This document shows positions 24,584 to 33,949 of a DNA stretch of 64,000 nt, in pieces. A model generated the notes under the pieces. It saw only the letters and a program-made list of their open reading frames with translations, had not been told where the DNA came from and did not search any database. This DNA is from Streptomyces sp. TN58 (GTDB lineage: Bacteria; Actinomycetota; Actinomycetes; Streptomycetales; Streptomycetaceae): positions 3,628,501 to 3,692,500 of the forward strand of contig NZ_CP018870.1 in assembly GCF_001941845.1 (NCBI RefSeq), given 5' to 3'. Made by a program: the position numbers and the translations under genes. How positions within the stretch are numbered: the stretch's first letter is position 1; each line of letters opens with the position of its first letter.

Positions 24584-26983
24584 TCAGGAGACCGTCGCCG
24601 GATCCGCTGACTGGGCCACCCGCTCGGCCGTCCCGTCGCTCTCGTCGCCGACGGCGATGCCGCGGCGCTTGGAGACGTACACGGCGCCGATGATGACGCC
24701 GATCGCGAGGACCGCGACGATCGCCCGTACGGTCGGGCTGGTGTCCGAGCCGTAGCTGAACTGCACGACGGCGGGTGCGATCAGCAGCGCCACCAGGTTC
24801 ATGACCTTGAGCAGCGGGTTGATCGCGGGACCGGCGGTGTCCTTGAACGGGTCGCCGACCGTGTCGCCGATGACGACCGCCTCGTGGGCCTCGCTGCCCT
24901 TGCCGCCGTGGTGGCCGTCCTCGACCAGCTTCTTGGCGTTGTCCCACGCGCCGCCGGAGTTCGCGAGGAAGACCGCCATCAGCGTGCCCGTGCCGATGGC
25001 GCCGGCGAGGAACGCACCGAGCGCGCCAACGCCGAGGCTGAAGCCCACCGCGATCGGCGTCAGGACGGCGAGCAGGCCGGGCGTGGCGAGCTCGCGCAGC
25101 GCGTCCTTGGTGCAGATGTCGACGACGCGCCCGTACTCGGGCTTCTCGCTGTAGTCCATGATCCCGGGGTGCTCGCGGAACTGGCGGCGCACCTCGTAGA
25201 CCACCGAGCCCGCGGAGCGGGACACGGCGTTGATGGCGAGGCCGGAGAACAGGAAGACCACGGCCGCGCCGAGGATCAGCCCGACGAGGTTGTTGGGCTG
25301 TGCGATGTCCAGGCTGAGGTTCATCTCCCCGGCCTTGGCCCCGACTTCCTTCACCGCGGTGGCGATCGCGTCGTTGTACGAGCCGAAGAGCGCGGCGGCG
25401 GCGAGCACGGCCGTGGCGATGGCGATGCCCTTGGTGATGGCCTTGGTGGTGTTGCCCACGGCGTCCAGGTCGGTCAGGACCTGGGCACCCGCTCCCTCGA
25501 CGTCGCCGGACATCTCGGCGATGCCCTGGGCGTTGTCGGAGACGGGTCCGAAGGTGTCCATGGCGACGATGACGCCGACGGTGGTGAGCAGACCGGTGCC
25601 GGCCAGCGCCACCGCGAAGAGGGCCAGCAGGATGGACGTGCCGCCGAGCAGGAACGCCCCGTAGACGCCGAGGCCGATGAGCAGCGCCGTGTAGACGGCG
25701 GACTCCAGGCCGACGGAGATGCCGGCGAGGACGACGGTGGCCGCGCCGGTCAGGGAGGACTTGCCGATGTCCCGGACGGGACGGCGGTTGGTCTCGGTGA
25801 AGTAGCCGGTGAGCTGCTGGATCAGGGCCGCCAGCACGATGCCGATGGCGACGGCTACGACGGCCAGGACGCGCGGGTCGCCGGAGTGGTTGGTGATGGC
25901 CGCGTTCTCGACGCCGACGAGCTCCTGGTAGGTGGCCGGGAGGTAGGCGTAGACGGCGATCGCGACCAGCACCAGGGAGATCACGGCCGAGATGAAGAAG
26001 CCGCGGTTGATGGCGGTCATGCCGCTGCGGTCGCTGCGCCGCGGGGAGACGGCGAAGATGCCGATCATCGCGGTGATGACGCCGATGGCGGGGACGATCA
26101 GCGGGAAGGCGAGGCCCAGGTCGCCGAAGGCGGCCTTGCCGAGGATGAGCGCGGCCACGAGGGTGACGGCGTAGGACTCGAAGAGGTCGGCGGCCATTCC
26201 GGCGCAGTCTCCGACGTTGTCGCCCACGTTGTCGGCGATGGTCGCGGCATTGCGCGGGTCGTCCTCCGGAATGCCCTGTTCGACCTTGCCGACCAGGTCG
26301 GCGCCGACGTCGGCGGCCTTGGTGAAGATTCCGCCGCCCACGCGCATGAACATCGCGATCAGAGCGGCGCCGAGGCCGAAGCCCTCCAGGACCTTGGGGG
26401 CGTCGGCGGCGTAGACCAGGACGACGCAGGAGGCGCCGAGGAGGCCGAGGCCGACGGTGAACATGCCGACCACGCCACCCGTACGGAAGGCGATCTTCAT
26501 CGCCTGGTGGGAGACCTCGGTCAGGTCCTTGGCGGGCTCCCCCTCGGCCGGGGTGGCCTGGCGGGCGGCGGCCGCGACGCGCACGTTGGCGCGGACCGCC
26601 AGGCGCATGCCGATGTAGCCGGTGGCCGCCGAGAAGATGGCGCCGACGAGGAAGAAGGCGGAGCGTCCCGCCCGCTGGTTCCAGTCGTCGGCGGGAAGCA
26701 GGAAGAGCAGGAAGAACACCACGACGGCGAAGATGCCGAGGGTGCGCAGCTGCCGGCCGAGGTAGGCGTTGGCGCCTTCCTGCACGGCGGCGGCGATCTT
26801 CTTCATGCTGTCGGTTCCCTCGTCGGCGGCGAGGACCTGGCGGACCAGGAACTGCGCGACGACGAGTGCGGCGAGTGCCACGGCCGCAATGACCATCACG
26901 ATGAGCCGATTGTCATCGGTGAGTACTGCGGAAGCCAGATCAGCGGTGCCATCCGGCGCGAGTGGGGTGAAGAGCCCCGTCAT
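24584..26983 (-). CDS. hppA: Membrane-bound proton-translocating pyrophosphatase
   Basis: The ATG at 26983 with a strong aaggagga RBS gives 799 residues. About 16 hydrophobic helices are present. The PPi-binding signature 'DVGADLVGKVEQGIPEDD' is near residue 255 and 'DNVGDNVGDCAGMAADLFE' near 285; the second conserved acidic segment 'DTVGDPFKDTAGPAINP' is near 715. The 'GNTTKAITKG' segment has Lys and Thr at the positions that mark the K+-independent class. It couples PPi hydrolysis to proton export across the cytoplasmic membrane. It is monocistronic by spacing. Confidence 0.96.
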   Translation of the reverse strand: MTGLFTPLAPDGTADLASAVLTDDNRLIVMVIAAVALAALVVAQFLVRQVLAADEGTDSMKKIAAAVQEGANAYLGRQLRTLGIFAVVVFFLLFLLPADDWNQRAGRSAFFLVGAIFSAATGYIGMRLAVRANVRVAAAARQATPAEGEPAKDLTEVSHQAMKIAFRTGGVVGMFTVGLGLLGASCVVLVYAADAPKVLEGFGLGAALIAMFMRVGGGIFTKAADVGADLVGKVEQGIPEDDPRNAATIADNVGDNVGDCAGMAADLFESYAVTLVAALILGKAAFGDLGLAFPLIVPAIGVITAMIGIFAVSPRRSDRSGMTAINRGFFISAVISLVLVAIAVYAYLPATYQELVGVENAAITNHSGDPRVLAVVAVAIGIVLAALIQQLTGYFTETNRRPVRDIGKSSLTGAATVVLAGISVGLESAVYTALLIGLGVYGAFLLGGTSILLALFAVALAGTGLLTTVGVIVAMDTFGPVSDNAQGIAEMSGDVEGAGAQVLTDLDAVGNTTKAITKGIAIATAVLAAAALFGSYNDAIATAVKEVGAKAGEMNLSLDIAQPNNLVGLILGAAVVFLFSGLAINAVSRSAGSVVYEVRRQFREHPGIMDYSEKPEYGRVVDICTKDALRELATPGLLAVLTPIAVGFSLGVGALGAFLAGAIGTGTLMAVFLANSGGAWDNAKKLVEDGHHGGKGSEAHEAVVIGDTVGDPFKDTAGPAINPLLKVMNLVALLIAPAVVQFSYGSDTSPTVRAIVAVLAIGVIIGAVYVSKRRGIAVGDESDGTAERVAQSADPATVS

Positions 26984-27106
26984 TCGTCCTCCTTGACGTG
27001 ATGAGCTCAAGATGTGGACGGATTGTAGGGAGCGCGCCCCGATCAAAACAGTGCGCAGGAAACGCAATTGGCGTGCTCCTGCTCCTCAGCAATAGATCGC
27101 GTCACT

Positions 27107-27131
27107 CCATTACCCTCGAAAGCGGTAATGG
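27107..27131. promoter_or_regulatory. Inverted repeat upstream of hppA
   Basis: ccattacc (27107-27114) and ggtaatgg (27124-27131) form a perfect 8-bp inverted repeat with a 9-nt spacer, about 125 nt upstream of the hppA start. It could be an operator. The whole 26984-27170 region is otherwise free of genes. Confidence 0.35.
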
Positions 27132-27170
27132 GACAAAGGCATTGACGGATGCTCATTGATCTAGAGGAAT

Positions 27171-27197
27171 GAAAAAGGCCCTGCTCAGCAGGGCCTT
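27171..27197 (-). terminator. Intrinsic terminator of the bldG operon
   Basis: A perfect 10-bp stem (27175-27184 with 27188-27197, aaggccctgc/gcagggcctt) has a 3-nt loop and is followed on the minus strand by a T run (27172-27176 read as aaaaa on plus). It ends transcription of the anti-sigma gene 44 nt after its stop. Confidence 0.85.
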
Positions 27198-27240
27198 GAT
27201 AAAGATCAGAAGATAGGACGGCTCGTGCGCGCCGTTGATC

Positions 27241-27681
27241 TCAGGGAAGGTCTGGGGATGTTGATACGGGCCAGCTCATCCGGATGCTCCCGCCCGATTC
27301 ACCACTGGTCACCTCGACGTCGTCGACGAGACCGCTGATCACCGCGAGACCCATCTCGTCCTCGGTGTCCCCGTCGGAGTCCTGGACCGCGGCGATGCCG
27401 GACACGGTCTCGGCCGGGCTGCCGCCCGGGCCGGGCACCTCGTCGCCGACCTCGATGGAGAAGGTCTTGTCCTCTTCGGTGAGCACCACCCGGACGGGCG
27501 CGGTCAGCCCGTTGGTCCGGTGGAGTCCGACGGCACGCGAGCAGGCCTCACCCACGGCGAGGCGGACCTCGTCGAGGACGGCCTCCTCCACCCCGGCCCG
27601 GCGCGCCACGGCGGCCGCGACCAGGCGGGCCGTCCGGACGTGTTCGGGCTGGGCGCTGAAGCGCAGTTCAACGGTGGCCAT
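27241..27681 (-). CDS. Anti-sigma factor of the BldG locus (HATPase family)
   Basis: I chose the ATG at 27681 because gaggggg lies 6 nt upstream; the frame continues further up. The protein has 146 residues ('MATVELRFSAQPEHVRTARL...'). It is a GHKL/SpoIIAB-like fold with 'EVRLAVGEACSRAV' (N-box region, Glu/Ala in place of the usual Asn) and the G-box-like 'EDEMGLAVISGLVDDVEV'. In S. coelicolor the corresponding protein interacts with BldG and is co-transcribed with it. The gap from bldG is 123 nt. It would bind sigma factors or BldG and control differentiation genes. Confidence 0.88.
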   Translation of the reverse strand: MATVELRFSAQPEHVRTARLVAAAVARRAGVEEAVLDEVRLAVGEACSRAVGLHRTNGLTAPVRVVLTEEDKTFSIEVGDEVPGPGGSPAETVSGIAAVQDSDGDTEDEMGLAVISGLVDDVEVTSGESGGSIRMSWPVSTSPDLP

Positions 27682-27804
27682 GCGCATCCCCCTCGGACTA
27701 CGGGCGTGCCTTGACAGGGGCCCGGACCATCCGTGGTCCGGCACCCCCGCTCTCCTTGCCGGCCCCCAGCTGTCCGGAAGACTGCCGGGGGCCGCCTGGA
27801 GACG

Positions 27805-28146
27805 TCAGTCGGTGGCGTTGACGGCGTCGTCCACCGTGGTGTGGATCGGGAAGACCTTGGTCAGACCGGTGATACGGAAGATCTTCAGAATGCGCTCCTG
27901 GTTGCAGACCAGGCGGAGCGAACCCTCGTGCGCGCGGACGCGCTTGAGGCCTCCCACGAGCACGCCGAGTCCGGTGGAGTCGAGGAAGTCCACTCGCTCC
28001 ATGTCGACGACCAGGTGGTAGCTGCCGTCGTTCACCAACTCGACCAACTGCTCGCGCAGCTTGGGCGCGGTATACACATCAATCTCGCCACCGACCTCCA
28101 CGACCGTACGGTCGCCGACAGTGCGAGTCGACAGGGACAGGTCCAC
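27805..28146 (-). CDS. bldG: Anti-anti-sigma factor BldG (STAS domain)
   Basis: The GTG at 28146 gives 113 residues, the same length as S. coelicolor BldG. The single STAS domain has the phosphorylation site in '[13 protein letters not shown]'; the Ser is residue 57, the known site in BldG. '[14 protein letters not shown]' and the C-terminal helix are also conserved. BldG is needed for aerial hyphae and antibiotic production; its activity depends on phosphorylation by an anti-sigma kinase. The downstream anti-sigma gene shares the operon. Only 81 nt separate the start from the divergent helicase gene, so both promoters overlap there. Confidence 0.96.
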   Translation of the reverse strand: MDLSLSTRTVGDRTVVEVGGEIDVYTAPKLREQLVELVNDGSYHLVVDMERVDFLDSTGLGVLVGGLKRVRAHEGSLRLVCNQERILKIFRITGLTKVFPIHTTVDDAVNATD

Positions 28147-28227
28147 GGATCCTCCAGCACCTTGCTATCGAGCGGCGCCCCCCAGGGGCCTCCCCACCCG
28201 AAGGTAGGTGAGGGATTGGCTGCCGCA

Positions 28228-30678
28228 ATGGCATTCAATCACTTACCGGCAGGCGCGCACGACGCCTTCCGACCATTGTCCCGCACGCCGGTGACACACT
28301 CGGTTCCGATGGCCAACACTCACGGTCCCGGACGGCCCACGGCAGACGCGGACTCCCGACCCACCCCCGGCACGGTCCTGGACCGCCTGTCACGGGGGCC
28401 TTTCCGCTCTGCGCGCATCACCCATACGGAGCACTTGCCCCCTCGGGAGGGGCGTCATGCAGTCTGGCCCGACCGCATCCGAACGGATGTCGTAGCCGCC
28501 ATCGAGTCGGCCGGGATCGGCCATCCGTGGGAACACCAGGCCGCGGCCGCCGAACACGCCCTGGACGGCGAATCCGTCGTCGTGGCCACCGGGACCGCCT
28601 CGGGCAAGTCCCTGGCCTATCTCGCACCGGTGCTCTCGGCCCTCGTGGACGGCGCGCAGGCACCCAACGGCAGGGGCGCCACCACCCTGTACCTGGCCCC
28701 CACCAAGGCCCTGGCGGCCGACCAGCGGCGCGCCGTACGGGACCTGGCCGCTCCCCTGGGCAACGCCGTCCGCCCCGCGGTCTACGACGGGGACACGCCC
28801 TTCGAGGAGCGCGAATGGGTGCGCCAGTACGCCAACCACGTCCTGACCAACCCCGACATGCTGCACCGGGGGATCCTGCCCGCCCACCCCCGCTGGTCCT
28901 CCTTCCTGCGCGCCCTGCGCTACGTGGTGGTCGACGAGTGCCACACCTACCGCGGGGTCTTCGGCTCCCACGTGGCGCAGGTCCTACGACGGCTGCGGCG
29001 GCTCTGCGCCCGCTACGGCTCCCGGCCGGTCTTCCTGCTGGCCTCCGCCACCGCCGGCGACCCGGCGGCCGCCGCCTCCCGGCTGACCGGTGTTCCGGTG
29101 ATCGAGATCACCGACGACGCCTCACCGCGCGGCGAGGTGGTGTTCGCCCTCTGGGAGCCGCCGCTGCTCACCGAGCTGCGCGGCGAAAGGGGCGCTCCCG
29201 TGCGCCGCACGGCCACCGCGGAGACCGCCGACCTGCTGACCGACCTGGTGGTCCAGGGCGTGCGTACGGTCGCCTTCGTGCGCTCCCGGCGCGGCGCGGA
29301 GCTGATCTCCGTGATCACGCAGGAGCGCCTGGCGGAAGTGGACCGGACCCTGCCGCGGCGGGTCGCGGCCTACCGGGGCGGATACCTGCCCGAGGAGCGG
29401 CGGGCCCTGGAGCGGGCCCTGCATTCCGGCGAACTGCTGGGGCTGGCCGCCACGACGGCCCTGGAGCTGGGCGTGGACGTCTCCGGCCTCGACGCCGTAC
29501 TGATCACCGGCTACCCGGGCACCCGGGCCTCCCTGTGGCAGCAGGCGGGACGGGCCGGACGATCGGGCCAGGGCGCCCTGGCCGTGCTGGTCGCCCGCGA
29601 CGACCCGCTCGACACCTACCTCGTCCACCATCCGGAGGCGCTGTTCCGCCAACCGGTGGAGGCCACCGTCCTGGACCCCGACAACCCCTACGTCCTCGCG
29701 CCGCACCTGTGCGCCGCGGCGGAGGAGCTTCCGCTGACGGAGGCGGACGTGGACCTCTTCGGCCCGACCACCAAGGAACTCCTCCCCCAGCTCGAAGCGG
29801 CGAAGCTGCTGCGCCGCCGGGCGTCGGGCTGGCACTGGACCCGCCGGGAGCGGGCCTCGGACCTGACCGACATCCGGGGCGGCGGCGGCCGCCCGGTGCA
29901 GATCGTGGAGGCCTCCACCGGCCGGCTGCTGGGCACGGTCGACGAGTCGGCGGCCCACACCACCGTCCACGAGGGGGCCGTCCACCTCCACCAGGGCCGC
30001 ACGTATCTCGTGCGGCAGCTGGACCTGGAGGGCTCGGCGGCCCTCGTGGAGGCGGCGGACCCGCCCTTCTCCACCACCGCCCGCGACACCACCTCGATCT
30101 CCATCCTGGAGACCGAGACCGAGATCCCCTGGGGCTCGGCCCGGCTCTGCTTCGGCTCCGTGGAGGTGACCAACCAGGTCGTCTCCTACCTGCGCCGCAA
30201 ACTGATCACCGGCGAGGTCCTCGGCGAGGCCAAGCTGGACCTGCCGCCGCGCACCCTGCGCACCAGGGCCGTCTGGTGGACGGTGACCGAGGACCAGCTC
30301 GACGAGGCCCGGATCAGCCCGGAAATCCTCGGCGGCGCCCTGCACGCCGCGGAACACGCCTCCATCGGCATGCTGCCGCTGTTCGCCACCTGCGACCGCT
30401 GGGACATCGGCGGCGTTTCCGTGCCGCTGCATCCCGACACCCTCCTCCCCACGGTCTTCGTCTACGACGGCCACCCCGGCGGCGCCGGCTTCGCCGAGCG
30501 GGCCTTCCACACGGCCCGCGCCTGGCTGTCGGCCACCCGCGACGCCATCGCCGCCTGCGAGTGCGAGGCCGGCTGCCCCTCCTGCATCCAGTCCCCCAAG
30601 TGCGGCAACGGCAACGACCCCCTCCACAAGCGCGGCGCCATGCGCCTGCTCACCCGCCTCCTCTCCGAAAGCCCCTAG
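28228..30678 (+). CDS. DEAD/DEAH-box helicase with DUF1998 zinc domain
   Basis: The ATG at 28228 ('MAFNHLPAGAHDAF') gives 816 residues; a second ATG lies at 28309. Helicase motifs in order are I 'VATGTASGKS' (about 113), II 'VVDECHTYRG' (about 235), III 'LASATAG' (about 272) and VI 'QQAGRAGRSGQG' (about 440). The C-terminal DUF1998 has the Cys4 cluster 'CECEAGCPSCIQSPKCGNG'. Homologues (YprA/Lhr-like, MrfA type) take part in DNA repair. It is divergent from bldG. Family sure; in vivo role inferred. Confidence 0.93.
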   Translation: MAFNHLPAGAHDAFRPLSRTPVTHSVPMANTHGPGRPTADADSRPTPGTVLDRLSRGPFRSARITHTEHLPPREGRHAVWPDRIRTDVVAAIESAGIGHPWEHQAAAAEHALDGESVVVATGTASGKSLAYLAPVLSALVDGAQAPNGRGATTLYLAPTKALAADQRRAVRDLAAPLGNAVRPAVYDGDTPFEEREWVRQYANHVLTNPDMLHRGILPAHPRWSSFLRALRYVVVDECHTYRGVFGSHVAQVLRRLRRLCARYGSRPVFLLASATAGDPAAAASRLTGVPVIEITDDASPRGEVVFALWEPPLLTELRGERGAPVRRTATAETADLLTDLVVQGVRTVAFVRSRRGAELISVITQERLAEVDRTLPRRVAAYRGGYLPEERRALERALHSGELLGLAATTALELGVDVSGLDAVLITGYPGTRASLWQQAGRAGRSGQGALAVLVARDDPLDTYLVHHPEALFRQPVEATVLDPDNPYVLAPHLCAAAEELPLTEADVDLFGPTTKELLPQLEAAKLLRRRASGWHWTRRERASDLTDIRGGGGRPVQIVEASTGRLLGTVDESAAHTTVHEGAVHLHQGRTYLVRQLDLEGSAALVEAADPPFSTTARDTTSISILETETEIPWGSARLCFGSVEVTNQVVSYLRRKLITGEVLGEAKLDLPPRTLRTRAVWWTVTEDQLDEARISPEILGGALHAAEHASIGMLPLFATCDRWDIGGVSVPLHPDTLLPTVFVYDGHPGGAGFAERAFHTARAWLSATRDAIAACECEAGCPSCIQSPKCGNGNDPLHKRGAMRLLTRLLSESP

Positions 30679-31317
30679 GACCCCCGACCTGCCCTGATTC
30701 GACCAGCCACGGAGGTTGATCGGATTGCGAGTGGTGTTGCGGATCTCCACCCCCTCCGCGCCCGGCCCGACCCGCCTCGCCACTGTCTCGGCCCCGCCCG
30801 GTCCTCGCCCGGCCCGGTCCGCCACTCTCTCGACCCCTCCGGAAGCCCGGGGGTGTGCCCGGGGCGCACCCTGGGCGCCTCCCTCGCGGCGCGCCCGGGA
30901 GCCCCCGGTGCCGGTGCCCTGCGGACTCCCGGACGGCCCTCACGGCACTCGCCGAGCGCTCCGCCCGACGTCCCACCCGCCCGTACGCGAGCCCGGCCGA
31001 CCCGAGCCCGGGCCGCCCCGGCCGGCTGTCGCCCCGCCCGCCCGGCCGGGGCACGCCTTCAGCCGCGGCCCGGCCGACACGCCGGCCACGGACCAGCGGC
31101 CCGTACGACGTACCTCGCCCTGCCCGGTGCAGGCCCTCGGCGGGCCCGCAGGCCCCGAGCCACGGATTGCCCCAGCGCCGCCCGGCCTGCCCGCCGGCCG
31201 GCCGGTCCACCCGCCCGTGCGGATGACACGCCCGCCCCACCTCGGGGCCCGGCCGACGGCGCTCGGCCGGGCCTGTCCAGCGCGAGCGCCGCGGCTCGCC
31301 TGGCTCGGCGGACCGGC
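30679..31317. other. Gene-free, extremely GC-rich spacer
   Basis: These 639 nt lie between the convergent helicase and Tad genes. Long frames exist on both strands only because the DNA is so GC-rich that stops are rare. Their translations are Arg/Gly/Pro strings without domains. I see no gene, tRNA or clear hairpin terminator. Confidence 0.55.
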
Positions 31318-31677
31318 TCACGGCCTGTCCCGGACGGGGCCTGGCGGTTCCCGGGGCGGGCCCGCTCGGGCCCGTATCCGGGGCGTGAAGGAGCCCGCCG
31401 CTACCCGGGCCTCCACCTCGGCGACCTCGCCCCCGAGGCGGCAGCCCGAGACCTCCGCCCCCTGCGCCCGGGCGACCCGGTGCGCCGCCGCGCAGGCGTC
31501 GTCCGGGCCGTGCGCCCAGGTGGCCGCCGCCGCGAGCGCCGCCAGGTCCGCGGCCGCCGCCGCCCGGTGGCGGGCCACCACGGCCTGGCCGAGCAGCAGC
31601 ACCCCGGCGAACACCGCCCCCAGCACCGTCGCGGTGAGTGCCGCCCAGACCGTGGCCGAGCCCCGGTCCCGGCTCAC
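31318..31677 (-). CDS. TadE-like pilus-assembly protein (Rv3654c type)
   Basis: The GTG start at 31677 overlaps the previous stop (GTGA). The protein has 119 residues: 'RDRGSATVWAALTATVLGAVFAG' is an N-terminal TadE/TadF-type helix preceded by Arg and Gly, as in pseudopilins. A soluble Ala-rich domain follows with two Cys ('DDACAAAHRV' and 'VSGCRLG'). This is the last gene of the Tad locus. It is probably a minor pilin or envelope anchor. Confidence 0.75.
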   Translation of the reverse strand: MSRDRGSATVWAALTATVLGAVFAGVLLLGQAVVARHRAAAAADLAALAAAATWAHGPDDACAAAHRVARAQGAEVSGCRLGGEVAEVEARVAAGSFTPRIRARAGPPREPPGPVRDRP

Positions 31678-32021
31678 GGCGGCGGCCCCACGCTGTCCTC
31701 GGCGAGGGCCACCGCCTGTGCGCCCAGCCGCAGCGGGATCCCCGCCGGCCCCGGAACGGGAGCCTCCACCCGGACCCGCCAGAGGTCGCCGACCCGCTCC
31801 AGATCCACCTGTGCGTGCGGCGGCGCGGCCTCGCGTGCCGCCGCCACCGCCACCTCCACGGGCTCGGACCTGGACGCCGCCCGGGCACCGGCCCGGGCCG
31901 CGTCCACGCACCGGATCTGTCCGGCGGCCGCCATCAGGGCCCACACCAGCATGGCCGCGAAGAGCACCAGGGCCGGAATCACCAGGGCGGCCTCCGCGGT
32001 CACATATCCGCGGTCCCGCAT
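31674..32021 (-). CDS. TadE-family minor pilin
   Basis: The ATG at 32021 gives 115 residues starting 'MRDRGYVTAEAALVIPALVLF'. This is the classic TadE start with Glu after a short hydrophilic leader, followed by a long hydrophobic helix. The C-terminal half is soluble. It overlaps the downstream TadE-like gene by 4 nt and follows the DUF4244 pilin by 25 nt. Confidence 0.82.
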   Translation of the reverse strand: MRDRGYVTAEAALVIPALVLFAAMLVWALMAAAGQIRCVDAARAGARAASRSEPVEVAVAAAREAAPPHAQVDLERVGDLWRVRVEAPVPGPAGIPLRLGAQAVALAEDSVGPPP

Positions 32022-32046
32022 TCCGCGGCCTGGTCCGGACTTCCCG

Positions 32047-32244
32047 TCAGAACGGCACATCGAGCGCCTTCCCGATGGTGGACTGAAGGGCCGTGGCCAC
32101 GACCTCACTCGTCACCACCTTGTAGAGAACAGCGGCGAATGCGCAGGCCGCGATCGTTCCCATGGCGTATTCCGACGTGGACATCCCCGCGTCACCGCTG
32201 CGACCGCCGAACGCCGTCCGCACGCGCGACCAGATGATCCTCAT
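32047..32244 (-). CDS. DUF4244 small pilin-like protein (Flp-type)
   Basis: An ATG at 32244 with an excellent aggagg RBS gives 65 residues. 'GMSTSEYAMGTIAACAFAAVLYKVV' has the Flp pilin pattern: Gly, then a Glu at +5, then a single hydrophobic helix; cleavage is expected after the Gly. It is the likely major subunit of the Tad system. The 47 nt between it and tadC carry no other gene. Confidence 0.85.
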   Translation of the reverse strand: MRIIWSRVRTAFGGRSGDAGMSTSEYAMGTIAACAFAAVLYKVVTSEVVATALQSTIGKALDVPF

Positions 32245-32291
32245 AACAACCTCCTGTGTATTTCCGTTGTCGATGTGGGGCCAATGCGCCG

Positions 32292-33065
32292 TCAGGTGCT
32301 TGAGAGAAGTCCCGAGGCCATTCCGATCACGACCGGAGCGACCCCGATGGAGAGGAATGCGGGGAGGAAACACAGCCCGACCGGGGCGGTGACGAGGACG
32401 GCCGCCCGCTGGGCCCTGGCTCCCGCCCGGCGGGCCCGCTCCTCCCGGAGTCCGGAAGCGAGCCGGGACATCGGCTCCGCCGCGGGCGCCCCGGTCCGCG
32501 CGGCACGCTCCAGGCAGTCGGCGAGCGCCCGGGCACCCGGTATCTCCGCCAGCCTCCCCCACCCGGAGCCCGGTTCGCCGCCGAGCCGCAGCTCCGCACC
32601 GGCGGTCGCGAGCCGCTCGCCCACCGGTCCCCCCAGCGACTCCCCCACCACCTCGGCGGCCTCCACGGGCCCGGCGCCGGCCGCCAGGCACGCAGCCAAC
32701 AGGTCTGCGGCGAACGGCAGCTGGCGCTCCACCTCCCGCGGGTCCACCTCTGCCGGCGGCCGCGGCCGTGCCTGCCGGCGCCGCACCGCGAACGCGGTCA
32801 GACAGCCCAGGGCCACTCCGGCCAACCCGCCGACCAGCACCCAGCCGGCCAGCAGCGCCCCGACCGGACCGGCCCACACCACCGCCGCACCCCGCAGGCC
32901 GGCACCGAACGCCGGTCCACGGGCACGCGGCGGCGCTCCCAACAGCACGGCGGCTCTGCGCCGGACCGTGTGCGCCCCGAGCCGCGCCACCACCGCCGAC
33001 ACCATCCACAGCGCCACCGCCAGGCCCAGGACGATCCCCAGCCTGTGGACAAAGAAGCCGGCCAT
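32292..33065 (-). CDS. tadC: TadC-like type II/IV secretion inner-membrane protein (GspF domain)
   Basis: The ATG at 33065 overlaps the TadB stop by 1 nt. The protein has 257 residues with an N-terminal helix ('VHRLGIVLGLAVALWMVSAV'), a central GspF/T2SSF domain ('LPFAADLLAACLAAGAG', 'GARALADCLERAARTGAP', 'SRLASGLREERARRAG') and two C-terminal helices. It is the platform partner of TadB. Confidence 0.85.
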   Translation of the reverse strand: MAGFFVHRLGIVLGLAVALWMVSAVVARLGAHTVRRRAAVLLGAPPRARGPAFGAGLRGAAVVWAGPVGALLAGWVLVGGLAGVALGCLTAFAVRRRQARPRPPAEVDPREVERQLPFAADLLAACLAAGAGPVEAAEVVGESLGGPVGERLATAGAELRLGGEPGSGWGRLAEIPGARALADCLERAARTGAPAAEPMSRLASGLREERARRAGARAQRAAVLVTAPVGLCFLPAFLSIGVAPVVIGMASGLLSST

Positions 33066-33949
33066 CACCGCTCGCCCGCCCGGACGATCCGCCGGCACCA
33101 CAGCAGCCCCAGCGCCTCCAGCACGCCGCCCGCCAGCAGGCAGCCCCACCCCATCGGCGTGTGCAGCAGGACCCGCAGCGGATCCGCGCCCAGTCCCGTA
33201 CCGATCAACAGACCCACCAGCGGCAGCAGGGCGAGCACCAGCACCGTCGACCGCGCCCCCGCCAGCTGGGCCCGCAGCGACTCCTGACGGTCCCGTTCGG
33301 CCCGCAGGGCCCCCTCCAGCCGGTCCAGCCCGGCGGCCAGTCCCGCACCGCCGTCCACCGACACCCGCCAGCAGGCGGCCATCCCGGCCAGCCCCTCCGC
33401 ACCGGGCTCCCGCGCCGCCTGCCGCAGCGCCCCGGGGACATCCCCGCCGAACGCCGCGGCGGCCAGCACGCCCGCCTCCGCCGCGCCCGGCCCACCCGGA
33501 CCCGCGGCCGTCCGCCTCAGCGCCGCCATCAACGCCTGCCCTGGCTGGGCCCCGGCTCTCAGCTCGCCCACCGCCGCCCCGCACAGGGCCACCACCTCGG
33601 CGGCCCGCGCGGACCGGGCCCGCTCGCGCGCCCGCAGCCGCAGCCACCGCCGCACCAGTGGCACCGCGGCTCCTCCCGCCAGCAGGGGGAACACCGATCC
33701 GCCCAGAAGCGCGACCACCAGCCCGGCCCCGAGGCAGGCCCACTCCCGCCACCGGACGGCCCGCACCCGGACGGCGCCCAGCAGCAGCGCCCGGCGCGGC
33801 GGCCCGCACACGAGCGGCCTCCCCGCGCCGGCGAACACCACCCGGGACCGCCGTGACACCACGTCCCGCCCGGCGATGCCCCAGACGGCCGCACCCGCGC
33901 ACAACAGCCCTGCGAACTGCGGCAGCGACAGCCCCGCCGCGGCACTCAC
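33065..33949 (-). CDS. tadB: TadB-like secretion inner-membrane protein (GspF domain)
   Basis: The GTG at 33949 overlaps the TadA stop (GTGA). The protein has 294 residues. Helices near the N-terminus are followed by a T2SSF domain ('EVVALCGAAVGELRAGAQPGQAL', here cut short; 'CWRVSVDGGAGLAAGLDRLEGAL') and two C-terminal helices. It forms the membrane platform moved by TadA ATPase. Confidence 0.85.
   Translation of the reverse strand: MSAAAGLSLPQFAGLLCAGAAVWGIAGRDVVSRRSRVVFAGAGRPLVCGPPRRALLLGAVRVRAVRWREWACLGAGLVVALLGGSVFPLLAGGAAVPLVRRWLRLRARERARSARAAEVVALCGAAVGELRAGAQPGQALMAALRRTAAGPGGPGAAEAGVLAAAAFGGDVPGALRQAAREPGAEGLAGMAACWRVSVDGGAGLAAGLDRLEGALRAERDRQESLRAQLAGARSTVLVLALLPLVGLLIGTGLGADPLRVLLHTPMGWGCLLAGGVLEALGLLWCRRIVRAGER

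Noticed and set aside
30650..31888. Long minus-strand frame of 412 codons
   Set aside because: It overlaps real Tad genes in another frame and translates to Gly/Arg/Pro low complexity, as expected from GC-rich DNA.
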